Shown: positions 28,288 to 37,336 of the stretch, piece after piece
Layout: each line of letters starts with the position of its first letter
How positions within the stretch are numbered: the stretch's first letter is position 1
Assembly (NCBI GenBank): GCA_963788085.1
Contig: CAWBFS010000045.1
Span: 11,856 to 75,855, forward strand
Source: AP-15 sp963788085
Lineage (GTDB): Bacteria > Pseudomonadota > Alphaproteobacteria > ATCC43930 > CGMCC-115725
Length of the DNA: 64,000 nt
Reading direction: 5' to 3'
Position numbers and translations under genes: made by a program
Notes under the pieces: model-generated
Database searches by the model: none
What the model saw: the letters and a program-made list of their open reading frames with translations, nothing else
What the model was told of the DNA's origin: nothing

Positions 28288-29909
28288 TCACTCCGGGGCG
28301 GCTTCGCTCGCGTCTGGCCTGTTGGCGTCTGGCCTGTTGGCGTCTGGCCCGCTGGCGTCTGGCCCGCTGGCGTCTGGCCCGCTGGCGTCTGGCCCGCTGG
28401 CATCGGGCCCATTGGCGTCAGGATCGGGCAGGCTCAGCAGATCTTGCGGGCTGATCTTGCGCTCGTCGACCTTGGCCAACTCGACAATGAAGTCGACGAC
28501 CTTGTCCTCGAAAATCGGGGCCCGCAAATTGGCCACCGCCTCTGGGTTTTGTCGATAAAAATCCAAGACTTGGCGCTCGTAGCCGGGATGCCGCCGCGCT
28601 TCGCGGGTGATCGCCTGGTTGAGCTCGTCCTGGGTCACGGTGATATTGTTGCTGCGCCCGACTTCGGCAAGGAGCAACCCCAGCCTGACCCGGCGTTCCG
28701 CGATCCTGCGGTAGTCGGCCTTCAAGGCGTCTTCGTCTTCCGCCTTGTCGGCTTGCCGCTCGCCAGCTTGAGCGACGCCGGCCTCAACCTCACTCTCCGG
28801 TTCCTCCGCCGGCGCCGGCACCCCAGCCTGGTCGACGGCCTCACCGGTCGCTGTTTCCGGGCTCCCCGCTGAGGCCACCTCCCCGCGCAACTCCTGGCTG
28901 GTGTCCGACGCTGCCTCCGAGCTTGCCGCTTCCGGTTGAGCCGCCCTCGCCTTTTCCGCCTCGTATTGCCGCCAGATGTTTTCGAATTCGAGCTCCACCA
29001 TGCCCGGTGGGACAGCAAAATCGTAATTCTGCGCCAGCTTGTCGAGCAGCGACCGCTTCAGGCGCAGACGCGATGCGCCCTCGTAATCGCGCTGCATCTG
29101 CTGCCGCACCTCCTGGCGCAGCTCGGCGAGGCTCTCGAGCCCGACCGCCTTGCCGAGCTCGTCGTCGATGACCAGCGGCAGGCGCTGGCGCACCTCCTTC
29201 ACATCGACCTCGAACACCGCGTCCTTGCCGGCGAAATCGGGGACCCCGTAATCCTCGGGGAAGGTAACGCGGACGGTTCGGTGCTCGCCGGCGCCGGCGC
29301 CGATCAGCTGCTCCTCAAAGCCGGGGATAAAGCCGGCGGAGCCCAGCACGATCTGACGGTCTTTCCCGCTGGCTCCTGGAATCTCTTGCTCGCCGCTCCG
29401 CCCCTCGATATCGACCACAACAATATCGCCGCTCTCGGCCGGGCGCTCGGCGACCTCGGTTTTGCGCTGCTGCTCGGCAATTCGCTCGACCGCACGGTCG
29501 ACATCCTCATCGGGCACCTCGACGACGAGCCGCTCGATATCGAGGTCGGCAAAGCTCGGTTCCGGGATATCCGGCAATACCTCGAGCGACATCTTGTATT
29601 CGAGATCGGTCCCCTCGCTGAACGAGACGATGTCGACCTTCGGCGGCAACGCCGGGCGCAGATTGTGCTCGCGTATCGCATCGGCGGAAGTGCCTGCAGA
29701 GTGCTCTCCAGCACCTCTCCGCGCACCGAGTTACCAAAGCGCTGGCGCAGGATCTGCATCGGGACCTTGCCCGGACGGAAGCCGCGCAGCTGGATGGTCC
29801 GGCCGATCTCACCGAGCCGGCTGGTGACCTTTTCTTCGAACTCGCCGGCCGGGACGACGACGCGGAATTCGCGCTTGAGGCCTTCGGCGATGGTTTCTGT
29901 CACTTGCAT
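28288..29909 (-). CDS. tig: Trigger factor with acidic insert and repeat tail (one frame break)
   Basis: Ribosome-bound chaperone and peptidyl-prolyl isomerase. The start MQVTETIAEGLKREFRVVVP at 29909 and the ribosome-binding loop GFRPGKVPMQIL are in one frame; near 29693 it shifts and continues AIREHNLRPALPPKV. The FKBP domain (GDIVVVDIEG, FEEQLIGAGAGEHRTVRVTF) and C-terminal helices follow. Two oddities: a roughly 65-residue Ala/Glu-rich insert after FENIWRQYEAEKARAA, and a C-terminal tail of PDASG/PDANR pentapeptides. Repaired length is about 540, longer than the usual 430-450. Confidence 0.92.
28310..28424. repeat. 15-bp tandem array encoding the trigger factor tail
   Basis: About seven to eight copies of a 15-bp unit (GGCGTCTGGCCCGCT and close variants) in direct series. 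On the coding strand they give GPDAS, then RPDAN pentapeptides at the very end of trigger factor. The unit length equals that of the array at 33143-33247, but the sequence differs. Confidence 0.85.
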
Positions 29910-29948
29910 GAAGGCGGGCCTGTGCTTTCCAAACAACTCAAGAGATCG

Positions 29949-30033
29949 TGGTGCGGGCGGGGGGATTTGAACCCCCACGATTTCCATCGCTGGAACCTAA
30001 ATCCAGTGCGTCTGCCAATTCCGCCACGCCCGC
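29949..30033 (-). tRNA. tRNA-Leu (TAG)
   Basis: 85-nt class II tRNA: acceptor GCGGGCG/CGCCCGC, anticodon stem CTGGA/TCCAG with loop TTTAGGT (TAG), a variable arm CGATGGAAATCG, T-arm GGTTCAAATCC and encoded CCA. It lies just upstream of tig on the same strand. Confidence 0.96.
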
Positions 30034-30121
30034 CGCTACCGCTGCCGGAGCGGCTTTCCGACCCGTCCGCGACCAGCTCTTAGCACAAACGCGGCAGCCG
30101 ACATAGCAGCGCACGGCAGCA

Positions 30122-31556
30122 TCAGCCGGCGCGCGCGAGATTGCGCAGCGCAGAGGCGGCGGCGACCCGTCCTTCGCCGCGATAGGCCTCGTGGTTGGCC
30201 TCGATCTCGCCGAGACGGTAGAGATAATTGACCATGATGCCGGCGGATTGCTGCAGGCCTTTGGCGGAGACATCGCCGAGCCAGTTGAGGCGCTCGACGC
30301 GCGCTCCGTTGCTGAGGTGAAAATGCGCCACCGGGTCGAGCGCCCGCCCGGAGGGAGCGCGTTCCCTGACGAGATAACGCGCGCACAGCCGCAGCAGCGG
30401 TTCGCGCAACCCGCCGGCAATCCGCTGGTCGTTGTGCCAGCCCTCCAGATCGAGCAGCCGACAGGAGGTCGCCCTGCGGCACCTCCTCGCCGAGCGCCTC
30501 GATCGCCGTCCGCTCGGCCGGCAAAAGCAACTCGCCGGGGGCCGACCGATCCTGGCGCTCGAGCCAGGCGCGAAAGCCCGGGACCGGCGACAAGGTTGCG
30601 AAGATCTTGAGGCGCGGCAGCTCGATCGCCAGGGCATCGGCGACCCGCTTGATCAGAAAGTCGCCAAAACTGATGCCCGCCAGCCCGCGCTGGCAATTGG
30701 AGATCGAATAGAAGATCGCCGCATCGGCGGCCTGCGGATCGCCGATCGGGGCCGATTCGTCGAGCAGCGCATGCACATTGCTCGCCATGCCCGAAACGAG
30801 AGCCACCTCGACAAAGATCAGCGGCTCGTCCGGCATGCGCGGATGAAAAAAGGCGAAGCAGCGGCGGTCGGCGTCGAGCCGGTTCTTCAGATCGGTCCAG
30901 CCGCGAATCTCGTGCACCGCCTCGTAGACCATCAGCTTTTCGAGCAATGCCGCCGGCAATTCCCAGGTGATGCGCTTCAGCTCGAGAAATCCGATGTCGA
31001 ACCAATTGGCGAGCAGCCGTTTCAGATCCTCCTCGAGCCCGCTCAGCAGCGAATCGCGCCCGCCGAGGTCGATCAGCTCGGCGCGGCGATCGACGAGGAA
31101 TTTGACCCCTTCGGGAAGCGCGTTGAACTGTCGCAACAGGGTGATCCGCGGCGGCTCCAAAGCGTCGCGCAAGGCGCGCTCCTCGGCAGTACGCCGAGCC
31201 GGTTCGGCGGCCTCGATCAGCGTCTGGCACCGCCGCCTGACCTCGTCGTGGTCGACATCGAATTCGCGCGCGAGCAGCTGTAGGAAGCGCTCGCGGCCGG
31301 CCGGGTCGAGGGAGAGATAGGTGCGGCCGAGATCGGCGGCGCGAGCCCGTGCCGTGACGCCGCCCGCGCGCCCATCCAACGAGCTCAGCATTTGCTGGTG
31401 AAGCCGGCTCGCATCCTCGCCGGGGAGATCGGGGCGGGGTGTCCCGCTCAGAACCCCGCGCGCGGATTCGGCGATGTCGCGCCACGCGCTGCGCAAATTT
31501 GTCAGCGTCCGGTCGAACACGCCCTCGAAAAAGCCGGCGGGAGCGGGATCGGGCAT
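30122..31556 (-). CDS. Malonyl-CoA decarboxylase (one frame break)
   Basis: About 475 residues when repaired, the usual bacterial MCD length. N-terminal helical domain from MPDPAPAGFFEGVFDRTLTN; then a GNAT-like domain with CFAFFHPRMPDEPLIFVEVA, YSISNCQRGLAGISFGDFLI and LKIFATLSPVPGFRAWL. After VPQGDLLS near 30468 the frame shifts and continues LLDLEGWHND to HFHLSNGARVERLNWLGD and GIMVNYLYRLGEIEANHEAY. Converts malonyl-CoA to acetyl-CoA and CO2. It ends 88 bp before tRNA-Leu. Confidence 0.9.
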
Positions 31557-31634
31557 GGCGGCTCTGATGCAGTGTCGGGCGCCGAACGAGACGCGAAGGG
31601 CTGCGCCGCGTCAATCCAAAAAACGCCAGATTAA

Positions 31635-33089
31635 CTACGGTGTTCCGTCAATCGCGTCGGGAGCGTGAGCGAGCAAATCTTGCAGCACCGGAACAACCGC
31701 GTCGATCAGGTCCTCGGCAACGAGGCCGACGCCGAAGCGGGAGGCGGCCGAACCATGAACCCAGGCAGCAGCGGCGGCCGCCGCGAACGGCTCCATGCCT
31801 TGGGCGAGCAGCCCGAGCACGATCCCGGCGAGCACATCGCCGCTGCCCGCCGTCGCCAGCTGCGGCGGCGCGTTCGCGTTGATCGCAACCCGTCCGTCGG
31901 GCGCGGCGATCACGGTGTCGGCACCCTTGAGCAGCAGCACCGCTCCGCTCTGCCGCGCCGCACGGCGCGTCCGCGCGGGCTTGTCGCCGGCGGTGTCGAA
32001 CAGGCGCGAGAACTCGCCGGCATGAGGGGTCATCACGCAAGGCGAGCGGATCGCCGAGAACAAGGTGTCGGGATCTTCGGCGAACGAAGTCAACGCGTCG
32101 GCGTCGAGCACCGCGCGCTTGCCGGCGCCCAGAATCGCCAATGTCCTGGCGCGGGTTTCACCGCCGACACCGGCGCCCGGGCCGATCAGCGCGGCGTTGC
32201 GCCGCTTGTCCGCGAGAAACGCCTGGAACGCCTCGATATCCGCGACGGGATGGACGATGACGCCGGTCAATGCCGCGGCATAGATCGGGAAAGCGGCTTC
32301 CGGGGCGGCGACGGTGACGAGCCCGGCGCCGAGCCGGGCGGCGGCGCGCGCCGCCAGCCGCGCCGCGCCGGTCATCACCGCGCCGCCGGCGACGAGCGCG
32401 TGTCCGCGGGCATATTTGTGGGTTTCGAGGCCGGCCGGGGGAAGGCGCCGAGCCACCAGTCTGGGGCATTCTCCACCGTATCCGGCGCGATCCGGTCGAG
32501 CACGGAATCGGGAATGCCGATCTGCTCGAGCACCGTCTCGCCGCAATAGCTGCGACCCGGCAGCAGCAGGTGTCCCGGCTTCTTCCGAAAAAAGGTGACC
32601 GTGACGGCAGCGTGCGGCGCGATCCCCCGCACCTCGCCGCTCGCCCCGTCGATGCCGCTCGGGACGTCGATCGCGACAACCGGCAGCTGCCGTTCGCCGA
32701 TCGCTTCGACGACGGCGCGCGCCATGCCCTCGACCGGTCGCGCAAGACCCGCACCAAAAATGCCGTCGACGACGAGCCCAACGCCGTCGAGCGCCGCCGG
32801 CGCCAGCGGCTCGGACAGCGCCCGGCCAGCGCGCCGCAGCCTGCGCCGCGTCGCCGCGCAGCGCCGCGACGGAGCCAAGCAGCGCGAGGCGCACCGGCCA
32901 GCCGCGCGCAGCCAGAACTCGCGCCGCGACAAAACCGTCGCCGCCGTTGTTTCCCGGGCCGCAGAGCACCGCGATCGGCTGCGGCGGCCACCGCCGCGAA
33001 ACCGCATCGGCAACCTTACGGCCCGCATTCTCCATCAGCTCGATGCCGGAGACGCCGTCCGCGATCGTCAGCCGATCTGCCTCGCCCAT
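31635..33089 (-). CDS. nnr: Bifunctional NAD(P)HX epimerase/dehydratase (two frame breaks)
   Basis: Repairs hydrated NAD(P)H. The N-terminal epimerase domain has IELMENAGRKVADAVSRRWP and VLCGPGNNGGDGFVAARVLA; its middle (GLVVDGIFGAGLARPVEGMA, VVAIDVPSGIDGASG) lies in another frame between about 32830 and 32430; the C-terminal ADP-dependent dehydratase domain (GLVTVAAPEAAFPIYAAALT, VMTPHAGEFSRLF, ATAGSGDVLAGIVLGLLAQG) returns to the first frame. The first in-frame ATG is at 33089, but the family normally begins about nine residues earlier (LLTPAQM), so the true start may be a nonstandard codon or lost to an indel. Confidence 0.88.
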   Translation of the reverse strand: MGEADRLTIADGVSGIELMENAGRKVADAVSRRWPPQPIAVLCGPGNNGGDGFVAARVLAARGWPVRLALLGSVAALRGDAAQAAARWPGAVRAAGAGGARRRWARRRRHFWCGSCATGRGHGARRRRSDRRTAAAGCRDRRPERHRRGERRGAGDRAARCRHGHLFSEEAGTPAAAGSQLLRRDGARADRHSRFRARPDRAGYGGECPRLVARRLPPAGLETHKYARGHALVAGGAVMTGAARLAARAAARLGAGLVTVAAPEAAFPIYAAALTGVIVHPVADIEAFQAFLADKRRNAALIGPGAGVGGETRARTLAILGAGKRAVLDADALTSFAEDPDTLFSAIRSPCVMTPHAGEFSRLFDTAGDKPARTRRAARQSGAVLLLKGADTVIAAPDGRVAINANAPPQLATAGSGDVLAGIVLGLLAQGMEPFAAAAAAAWVHGSAASRFGVGLVAEDLIDAVVPVLQDLLAHAPDAIDGTP

Positions 33090-33142
33090 CTGTGCCGGGG
33101 TCAGCAGAGCGTGCTTGCGCCAGCCCTGGGGGGCGAAGCGGG

Positions 33143-33247
33143 GGGGAGATCGCCATCGGGGAGATCGCCTTCGGGGAGATCGCCTTCGGGGAGATCGCCT
33201 TCGGGGAGATCGCCTTCGGGGAGATCGCCTTCGGGGAGATCGCCATC
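33143..33247. repeat. Seven-copy 15-bp tandem array upstream of nnr
   Basis: GGGGAGATCGCCWTC repeats seven times without gaps; copies 1 and 7 read CATC and copies 2-6 read CTTC at the end. An eighth partial copy follows. It lies in the gap between nnr and tRNA-His. Frames through it give KAISP or GEIAF pentapeptides, which I regard as incidental. Confidence 0.9.
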
Positions 33248-33328
33248 GGCGAGATGTGGGGAGCAGGCAATCCGCGCGGAACCCCAAGCTTGACGTCCCG
33301 CCCGCGAATCGTTACCTCCACCGCGGAC

Positions 33329-33406
33329 GGCGGGTGTAGCTCAGTTGGTTAGAGCGCCAGATTGTGGATCTGGATGTCGTCGGTTCAAATCCGATCACTC
33401 GCCCCA
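33329..33406 (+). tRNA. tRNA-His (GTG)
   Basis: 78 nt including the extra 5' G (position -1) characteristic of tRNA-His. Acceptor GCGGGTG/CACTCGC with discriminator C, anticodon stem CCAGA/TCTGG with loop TTGTGGA (GTG), T-arm GGTTCAAATCC, encoded CCA. Confidence 0.96.
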
Positions 33407-33469
33407 GCCCTTCATTAACCTTAGCCTCCCTGGGCACGATTGCGCTGGCAGCAAGCGAAGGATGGCGCG

Positions 33470-33736
33470 ATGAAAGTCGCCAGATTGGTGGGTGTCGCAA
33501 TCGGTCTCGCCGTCGCGGGAGGTTGGGCGGCCGAGATGCCAAGCGCTACGCCAGGCGTCGAGATTGGAGGGCCGATACCGCTTACCCCCGCGCCCGCCCC
33601 CACAGGAGCGGGGACGCCTCTCGTTTCGCCGGTCTATCAATCAGTCCCGGCGCCGAGGGCAGACCCGACACGGTACCCGGTGACGGTGTTCAACCCCTAT
33701 CACCCGCATTGGGTGATCGACGTGTTTGGCCGCTGA
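33470..33736 (+). CDS. Small secreted protein of unknown function
   Basis: 88 residues from the ATG at 33470, with AAGGATGG a few bases upstream. A clean signal peptide (MKVARLVGVAIGLAVAGGWA) is followed by a Pro-rich chain (PLTPAPAPTGAGTPLVSP) and a C-terminus FNPYHPHWVIDVFGR. Short, low-complexity and not recognised. It stands alone downstream of tRNA-His. Confidence 0.5.
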   Translation: MKVARLVGVAIGLAVAGGWAAEMPSATPGVEIGGPIPLTPAPAPTGAGTPLVSPVYQSVPAPRADPTRYPVTVFNPYHPHWVIDVFGR

Positions 33737-33793
33737 TTTCTCGGAGCTCAAAAAGACGCGCGGGCGTGTGGCCGGCGATGACCGAACTGGCTT

Positions 33794-34672
33794 TTAGTCG
33801 GCAACCGGCGCGCAGCGGAATCCATCGCCCCAGCGCTTGATGTGCCCGACCGAGGGCGACGGGAAGTGCATCGTGCAGCACAGGGTGGCTGGTGTCGCAG
33901 TAGCGTTCGAGAAAGGCTGCGGCGGGTAGCCGAGGCCTGCTTCTGGTCGTAATCGACCCGCATCACGAGATCCGGATAGCGCGCCTGGATCGGCGAGTGG
34001 ATCAGATCGCCGGTGAACACGGCCTGGTCGCCACCGCGCCCGGCGCAGACCGCAAAGTGATCGGGCGTATGGCCGGGTGTCGGACTGAGCCGAATGTGGT
34101 CATCGACGGCATAGTCGCTGGTCACGAGCTCGGCCTTGTTGGCGTCGATGATCGGCAGAACGCTGTCCCTCATCGGGTCGAGCGGGGTCTCGCGATGAAT
34201 GCCGTCCCAATATTCGTATTCTTTTTTCGAGAAGAGGTATTTGGCATTGGGAAAGGTCGGGACCCAGCGGCCGTTCTCCAGCCGCGTATTCCAGCCGACA
34301 TGGTCGCCGTGCAGATGCGTGCACATGACGATGTCGATATCGTCGACGGTAACACCGGCCGCCTTCAGCGCCTGCATCCAGTTGCTGTCGCTCTTGCGGT
34401 GCCAGGTCGGGCGATGCGGAAAAGACTTGTCGTTGCCGATGCAGGCATCCACCAGAATCGGTGTGGTGCGGCGTCTTGACGACATAGGATTGGAAGCACA
34501 GCACCGCCATGCCGGTGGCCGGGTCGAGCGCCGCCGGCTCCAGCCACGACCGATTTTCGTCCAACAGTTCCCGGCTGAGGCTCGGCAGGAACTCCAGGAT
34601 CGGAGTGAACCCCGCCTCCTGCTCGACTATCCGGTGGATCGTCATGTCGTTGACCGTGAAGCTCGTGCGCAT
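33794..34672 (-). CDS. MBL-fold metallo-hydrolase (three frame breaks)
   Basis: About 290 residues when repaired. MRTSFTVNDMTIHRIVEQEA starts the protein; after AVLCFQSYVVKT the frame shifts to ILVDACIGNDKSFPHRPTWH. The metal motif MCTHLHGDHVGWN and the later SPTPGHTPDHFAVCAG and FTGDLIHSPIQ are clear, and the end (MHFPSPSVGHIKRWGDGF) is in further frames to a TAA at 33794. This is the lactonase/hydrolase type of the superfamily, but the substrate cannot be read from sequence. Confidence 0.75.
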
Positions 34673-34693
34673 GGTGCCGGTCCTCCGCAAAAG

Positions 34694-35392
34694 TCATTCG
34701 CGGGAGCGTAGCCGCGCCCCGGCGGCGTAGCAAACGGAAACGGCCGCTCCGATCCGCCGCCAATCCCCGAGCTGGTGCGGCCACGGCCGGTTGATCAGCC
34801 CGAGCGGACCACAGTGACCGACCGCAAACACCCGGGTATCGTCCCCGGCGAACCAATCGGAACCCGCGGCGTCAGAGATCTTTGGCGGCGCGTCCCGCAA
34901 GGCGAATACCCGTCGCACCGCGCGCCATCCGGCATTCCCCATGCCGACGACGACCGGGGGTGCGAGAAATGAGATGAGTGGCCGCAGATGCTGCTCGGAG
35001 CAGGAGTCCACCCAGCTCGACCGAATAGGCGAATTCATTGCGCCCTCTTTGATGCACAGAATGGAGTTGGTCAGAAAGACCGGGGCGCAGTTATCGCGCT
35101 GCGACGGGTGCCCAACCGCAAGCCCGGCCGCGGTCAACAGCCTGTAGAGATATTCGTTGGTCTTGTTGTCCGGCTCGTCGCGCCCGCGGCAGCGGACGAA
35201 ATAGCCGATATTGCCGAAATCCTGACCGACGACGAGGAGCTTCGGGCTGCGGTGGCCGAGCCAGTGCTCCCAATGGCTGACGACATGGGGGTCGAAGTCG
35301 AATTCGGCGCAGCTCCTGATCCTGCCTGGACTGCGCTCGACGCAGATGCGGCACGCCTTGCGCGCCGCTATGAGCGTCTCAAATTCCGGCAC
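34694..35392 (-). CDS. Uracil-DNA glycosylase superfamily-like protein
   Basis: About 232 residues from a GTG at 35392 (VPEFETLIAARKACRICVER). A Cys-rich start, then LLVVGQDFGNIGYFVRCRGR in the place of the UDG nucleotide-binding motif, NEYLYRLLTAAGLAVG, VFLTNSILCIKEG and VVGMGNAGWRAVRRV. The arrangement follows the UDG-like fold, but the usual GE/QDPG motif is QDFG, so activity is uncertain. It overlaps the 3' end of the ChaC-like gene by 25 bp. Confidence 0.6.
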   Translation of the reverse strand: MPEFETLIAARKACRICVERSPGRIRSCAEFDFDPHVVSHWEHWLGHRSPKLLVVGQDFGNIGYFVRCRGRDEPDNKTNEYLYRLLTAAGLAVGHPSQRDNCAPVFLTNSILCIKEGAMNSPIRSSWVDSCSEQHLRPLISFLAPPVVVGMGNAGWRAVRRVFALRDAPPKISDAAGSDWFAGDDTRVFAVGHCGPLGLINRPWPHQLGDWRRIGAAVSVCYAAGARLRSRE

Positions 35393-35942
35393 TGTTCGGC
35401 CAATGCCCGGACCCGCTCGGCGAGCCGGCGCAGCGGGCGGTCCGCGAGGCCGAGCTGCTCGAGGTGCCGCAACGTATTCTCGAAATAATCGCGGCATGTG
35501 CCGCGGCGGCCGGCGGCAGCGAGGATCCTGCGCGCCGCCTCGTCGAGCGGCAGCGTGCCGGCGTAATCCGGGCAGTTTCGCAGCGCAGTGAACGCCAGCG
35601 CGCGGCCGTACGCCCTTTGCGGTTTGCACCGGCAGCAGGCGCGCGCCATATACCCGGCGGCCGCTCATCTCGCGCTCCCAGACCCGGTCGAGCGCCTTCG
35701 GTCGGCAACCGAAGGCCGCGCCTCGGCAGGACCCGCCGCGGTCGAGCCCGAGCGTCAGTCCGGGATTGGCTGGCGTACCCGCGATAATCGTAGGAATAAA
35801 GGCAAAAGCTACGGTGGTAGCCGCGCAACAGAGCTTGCTCGGCGTCCCCACCGCGGAATTCGTTGTCCCACAATAGCGAGCCGTAGGCGAAAACCCAAAC
35901 CGGCTCCCCACTGTTGCGCAACGCCGCGACCTCCGCCGGCAT
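35368..35942 (-). CDS. ChaC-like gamma-glutamylcyclotransferase (two frame breaks)
   Basis: About 190 residues when repaired. MPAEVAALRNSGEPVWVFAY leads into the substrate loop YGSLLW, then GYHRSFCLYSYDYRG; a second frame gives LTLGLDRGGSCRGAAFGCRP, and a third YAGTLPLDEAARRILAAAGR with CRDYFENTLRHLEQLGLADR at the C-terminus. ChaC enzymes break glutathione to 5-oxoproline and Cys-Gly. Assignment rests on the order of these segments. Confidence 0.75.
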
Positions 35943-35959
35943 CGGCGGGGCCTGAAGCC

Positions 35960-36175
35960 TATCGAAGTCCTTCCCTCTCCGCCCCTTGGGGGGAGAGGGT
36001 CAGGGTGAGGTGGGGGAAGCCCCCGCCCGGCAACCACGGTGGTACCCACCTCACCCTCCCGGCCCCCACGGATCAAGTCCGTGCGCCGAAGGCTCACGGC
36101 GCGTCCGGCCCCTCCCTCTCCCCCCACCAGCGGGCGGAGAGGGGCCAAGTTTGGCCCAACGCGATACAATTCGGC
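35960..36175. repeat. GC-rich palindromic intergenic repeat (second copy)
   Basis: CCCTCTCCGCCCC...GGGGGGAGAGGGTCAGG, a GGTGAGGTGGGGGAAGCCCC block, its complement CCCACCTCACCCTCC, and a closing CCCTCTCCCCCCACCAGCGG. Same family as 9241-9420 and 45198-45280. It fills the gap between the ChaC-like and LLM genes. Confidence 0.7.
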
Positions 36176-36181
36176 TGACCT

Positions 36182-37254
36182 CTACGCGAAGGCGCGGCGG
36201 ATACGGCCCCAATCCTCGATCGCGTGTTCCTGGCCGGGCACGATCTGCAGCGCGATCTCCGTATAGCCGGCGTCGGCCAATGCCGCGATGCGCTCTTTCA
36301 GCTCCTTCTCGGTCGCCGTGAAGGTCGTCAGCCGGATCAATTCGGCGGTGACGAACGCGCCGCTCCTCGGGCTTGACGAACATCAAATGGCCGCGGTGGT
36401 TTTCGAGATAATGGGCGCCCTGCGGCGTGAATTTGCGGGCCTGCTCGACGTACCCGGCCACGCTCTCGGCGACCGCGGGCGGCATCGGCGCCATCATCGG
36501 CAACCCCGCCAATGCCGCGTCGGCCGCGCGATGCAGTAGCATCGCGGCGCGCGGCCCGGCCTGTGCGAGCGCCCGTGGCGAGTCGGCAGGCTCGCCCTCC
36601 TCCAGTATCGCGCCGCCGGTCAGCACGCACGGCATCGAGCGGCTCCGCGTCGCGCCCGGCGGCCCGCCGGCGCTCCCGCATATCGGCCATCGCCGCGACC
36701 CCGCCATCGACATCGCCGGCGGTGGCGATCCAGCCGGCGCCGAGCTTCGCGGTCAGGGCGCGCGCCCGCGGACCGGAGGCCGCGACGTAAAGCGGGATCG
36801 GATCGCGCGTATTGATCAGCCCGAGCTCGGGGTTGAGCAGCCGGATCAGCCGCTTCTTGTTCTCGATTTCGGCCTCGACGGTCTCCCCGCGCAACAGCGC
36901 CATGACGACGCCGACATACTCCTCCATATCGGCGAGCTTGACCGCCCCGAGCCCCATCGCGCGCCGCCCGGTAAACCCGCTCCCGATCCCAAAATCGATC
37001 CGCCCGGGCGCCAATTTGTTCAGCGAGGCAAAGGCGTTCGCGGTAACTGGGGCAATGCGGTTCGATGGGATCAGCACCCCGGTGCCGAGCCGGATCTTCG
37101 TTGTTTTGATTGCGGCGGCGGCCATCGCGACAAACGGGTCCGCGCTCAGCATCTGCGTGTCGTAGAACCAGGCACGCGCAAACCCGAGCTCCTCGGCCCG
37201 TCTTACGAGCCGCCAGGAATCGGCGTCGGTCGGAATGGCGATGGCGAATTGCAT
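36182..37254 (-). CDS. LLM-class flavin-dependent oxidoreductase (two frame breaks)
   Basis: F420/FMN-type (beta/alpha)8 enzyme. MQFAIAIPTDADSWRLVRRA, AWFYDTQMLSADPFVAMAAA, IRLGTGVLIPSNRIAPVTAN and GRIDFGIGSGFTGRRAMGLG are in one frame; MPCVLTGGAILEEGEPADSP and QARKFTPQGAHYLENHRGHL in a second; and TATEKELKERIAALADAGYT and ALQIVPGQEHAIEDWGRIRR in a third, ending at 36182. About 355 residues when repaired. Substrate unknown. Confidence 0.8.
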
Positions 37255-37336
37255 TCGGCTCCTCCCCGCCGGTGGCGTGCTTTACCGGCTCAGCACGGCA
37301 GAATACCATCGATATGGACGGGGAGGAGTAGCGTCG

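Noticed and set aside
33143..33247. CRISPR array
   Set aside because: Units are 15 bp in direct contact with no spacers and no cas genes nearby.
33016..33321. Protein with KAISP pentapeptide repeats
   Set aside because: It only translates the 15-bp array and then runs out of frame into nnr; no ribosome site or domain supports it.
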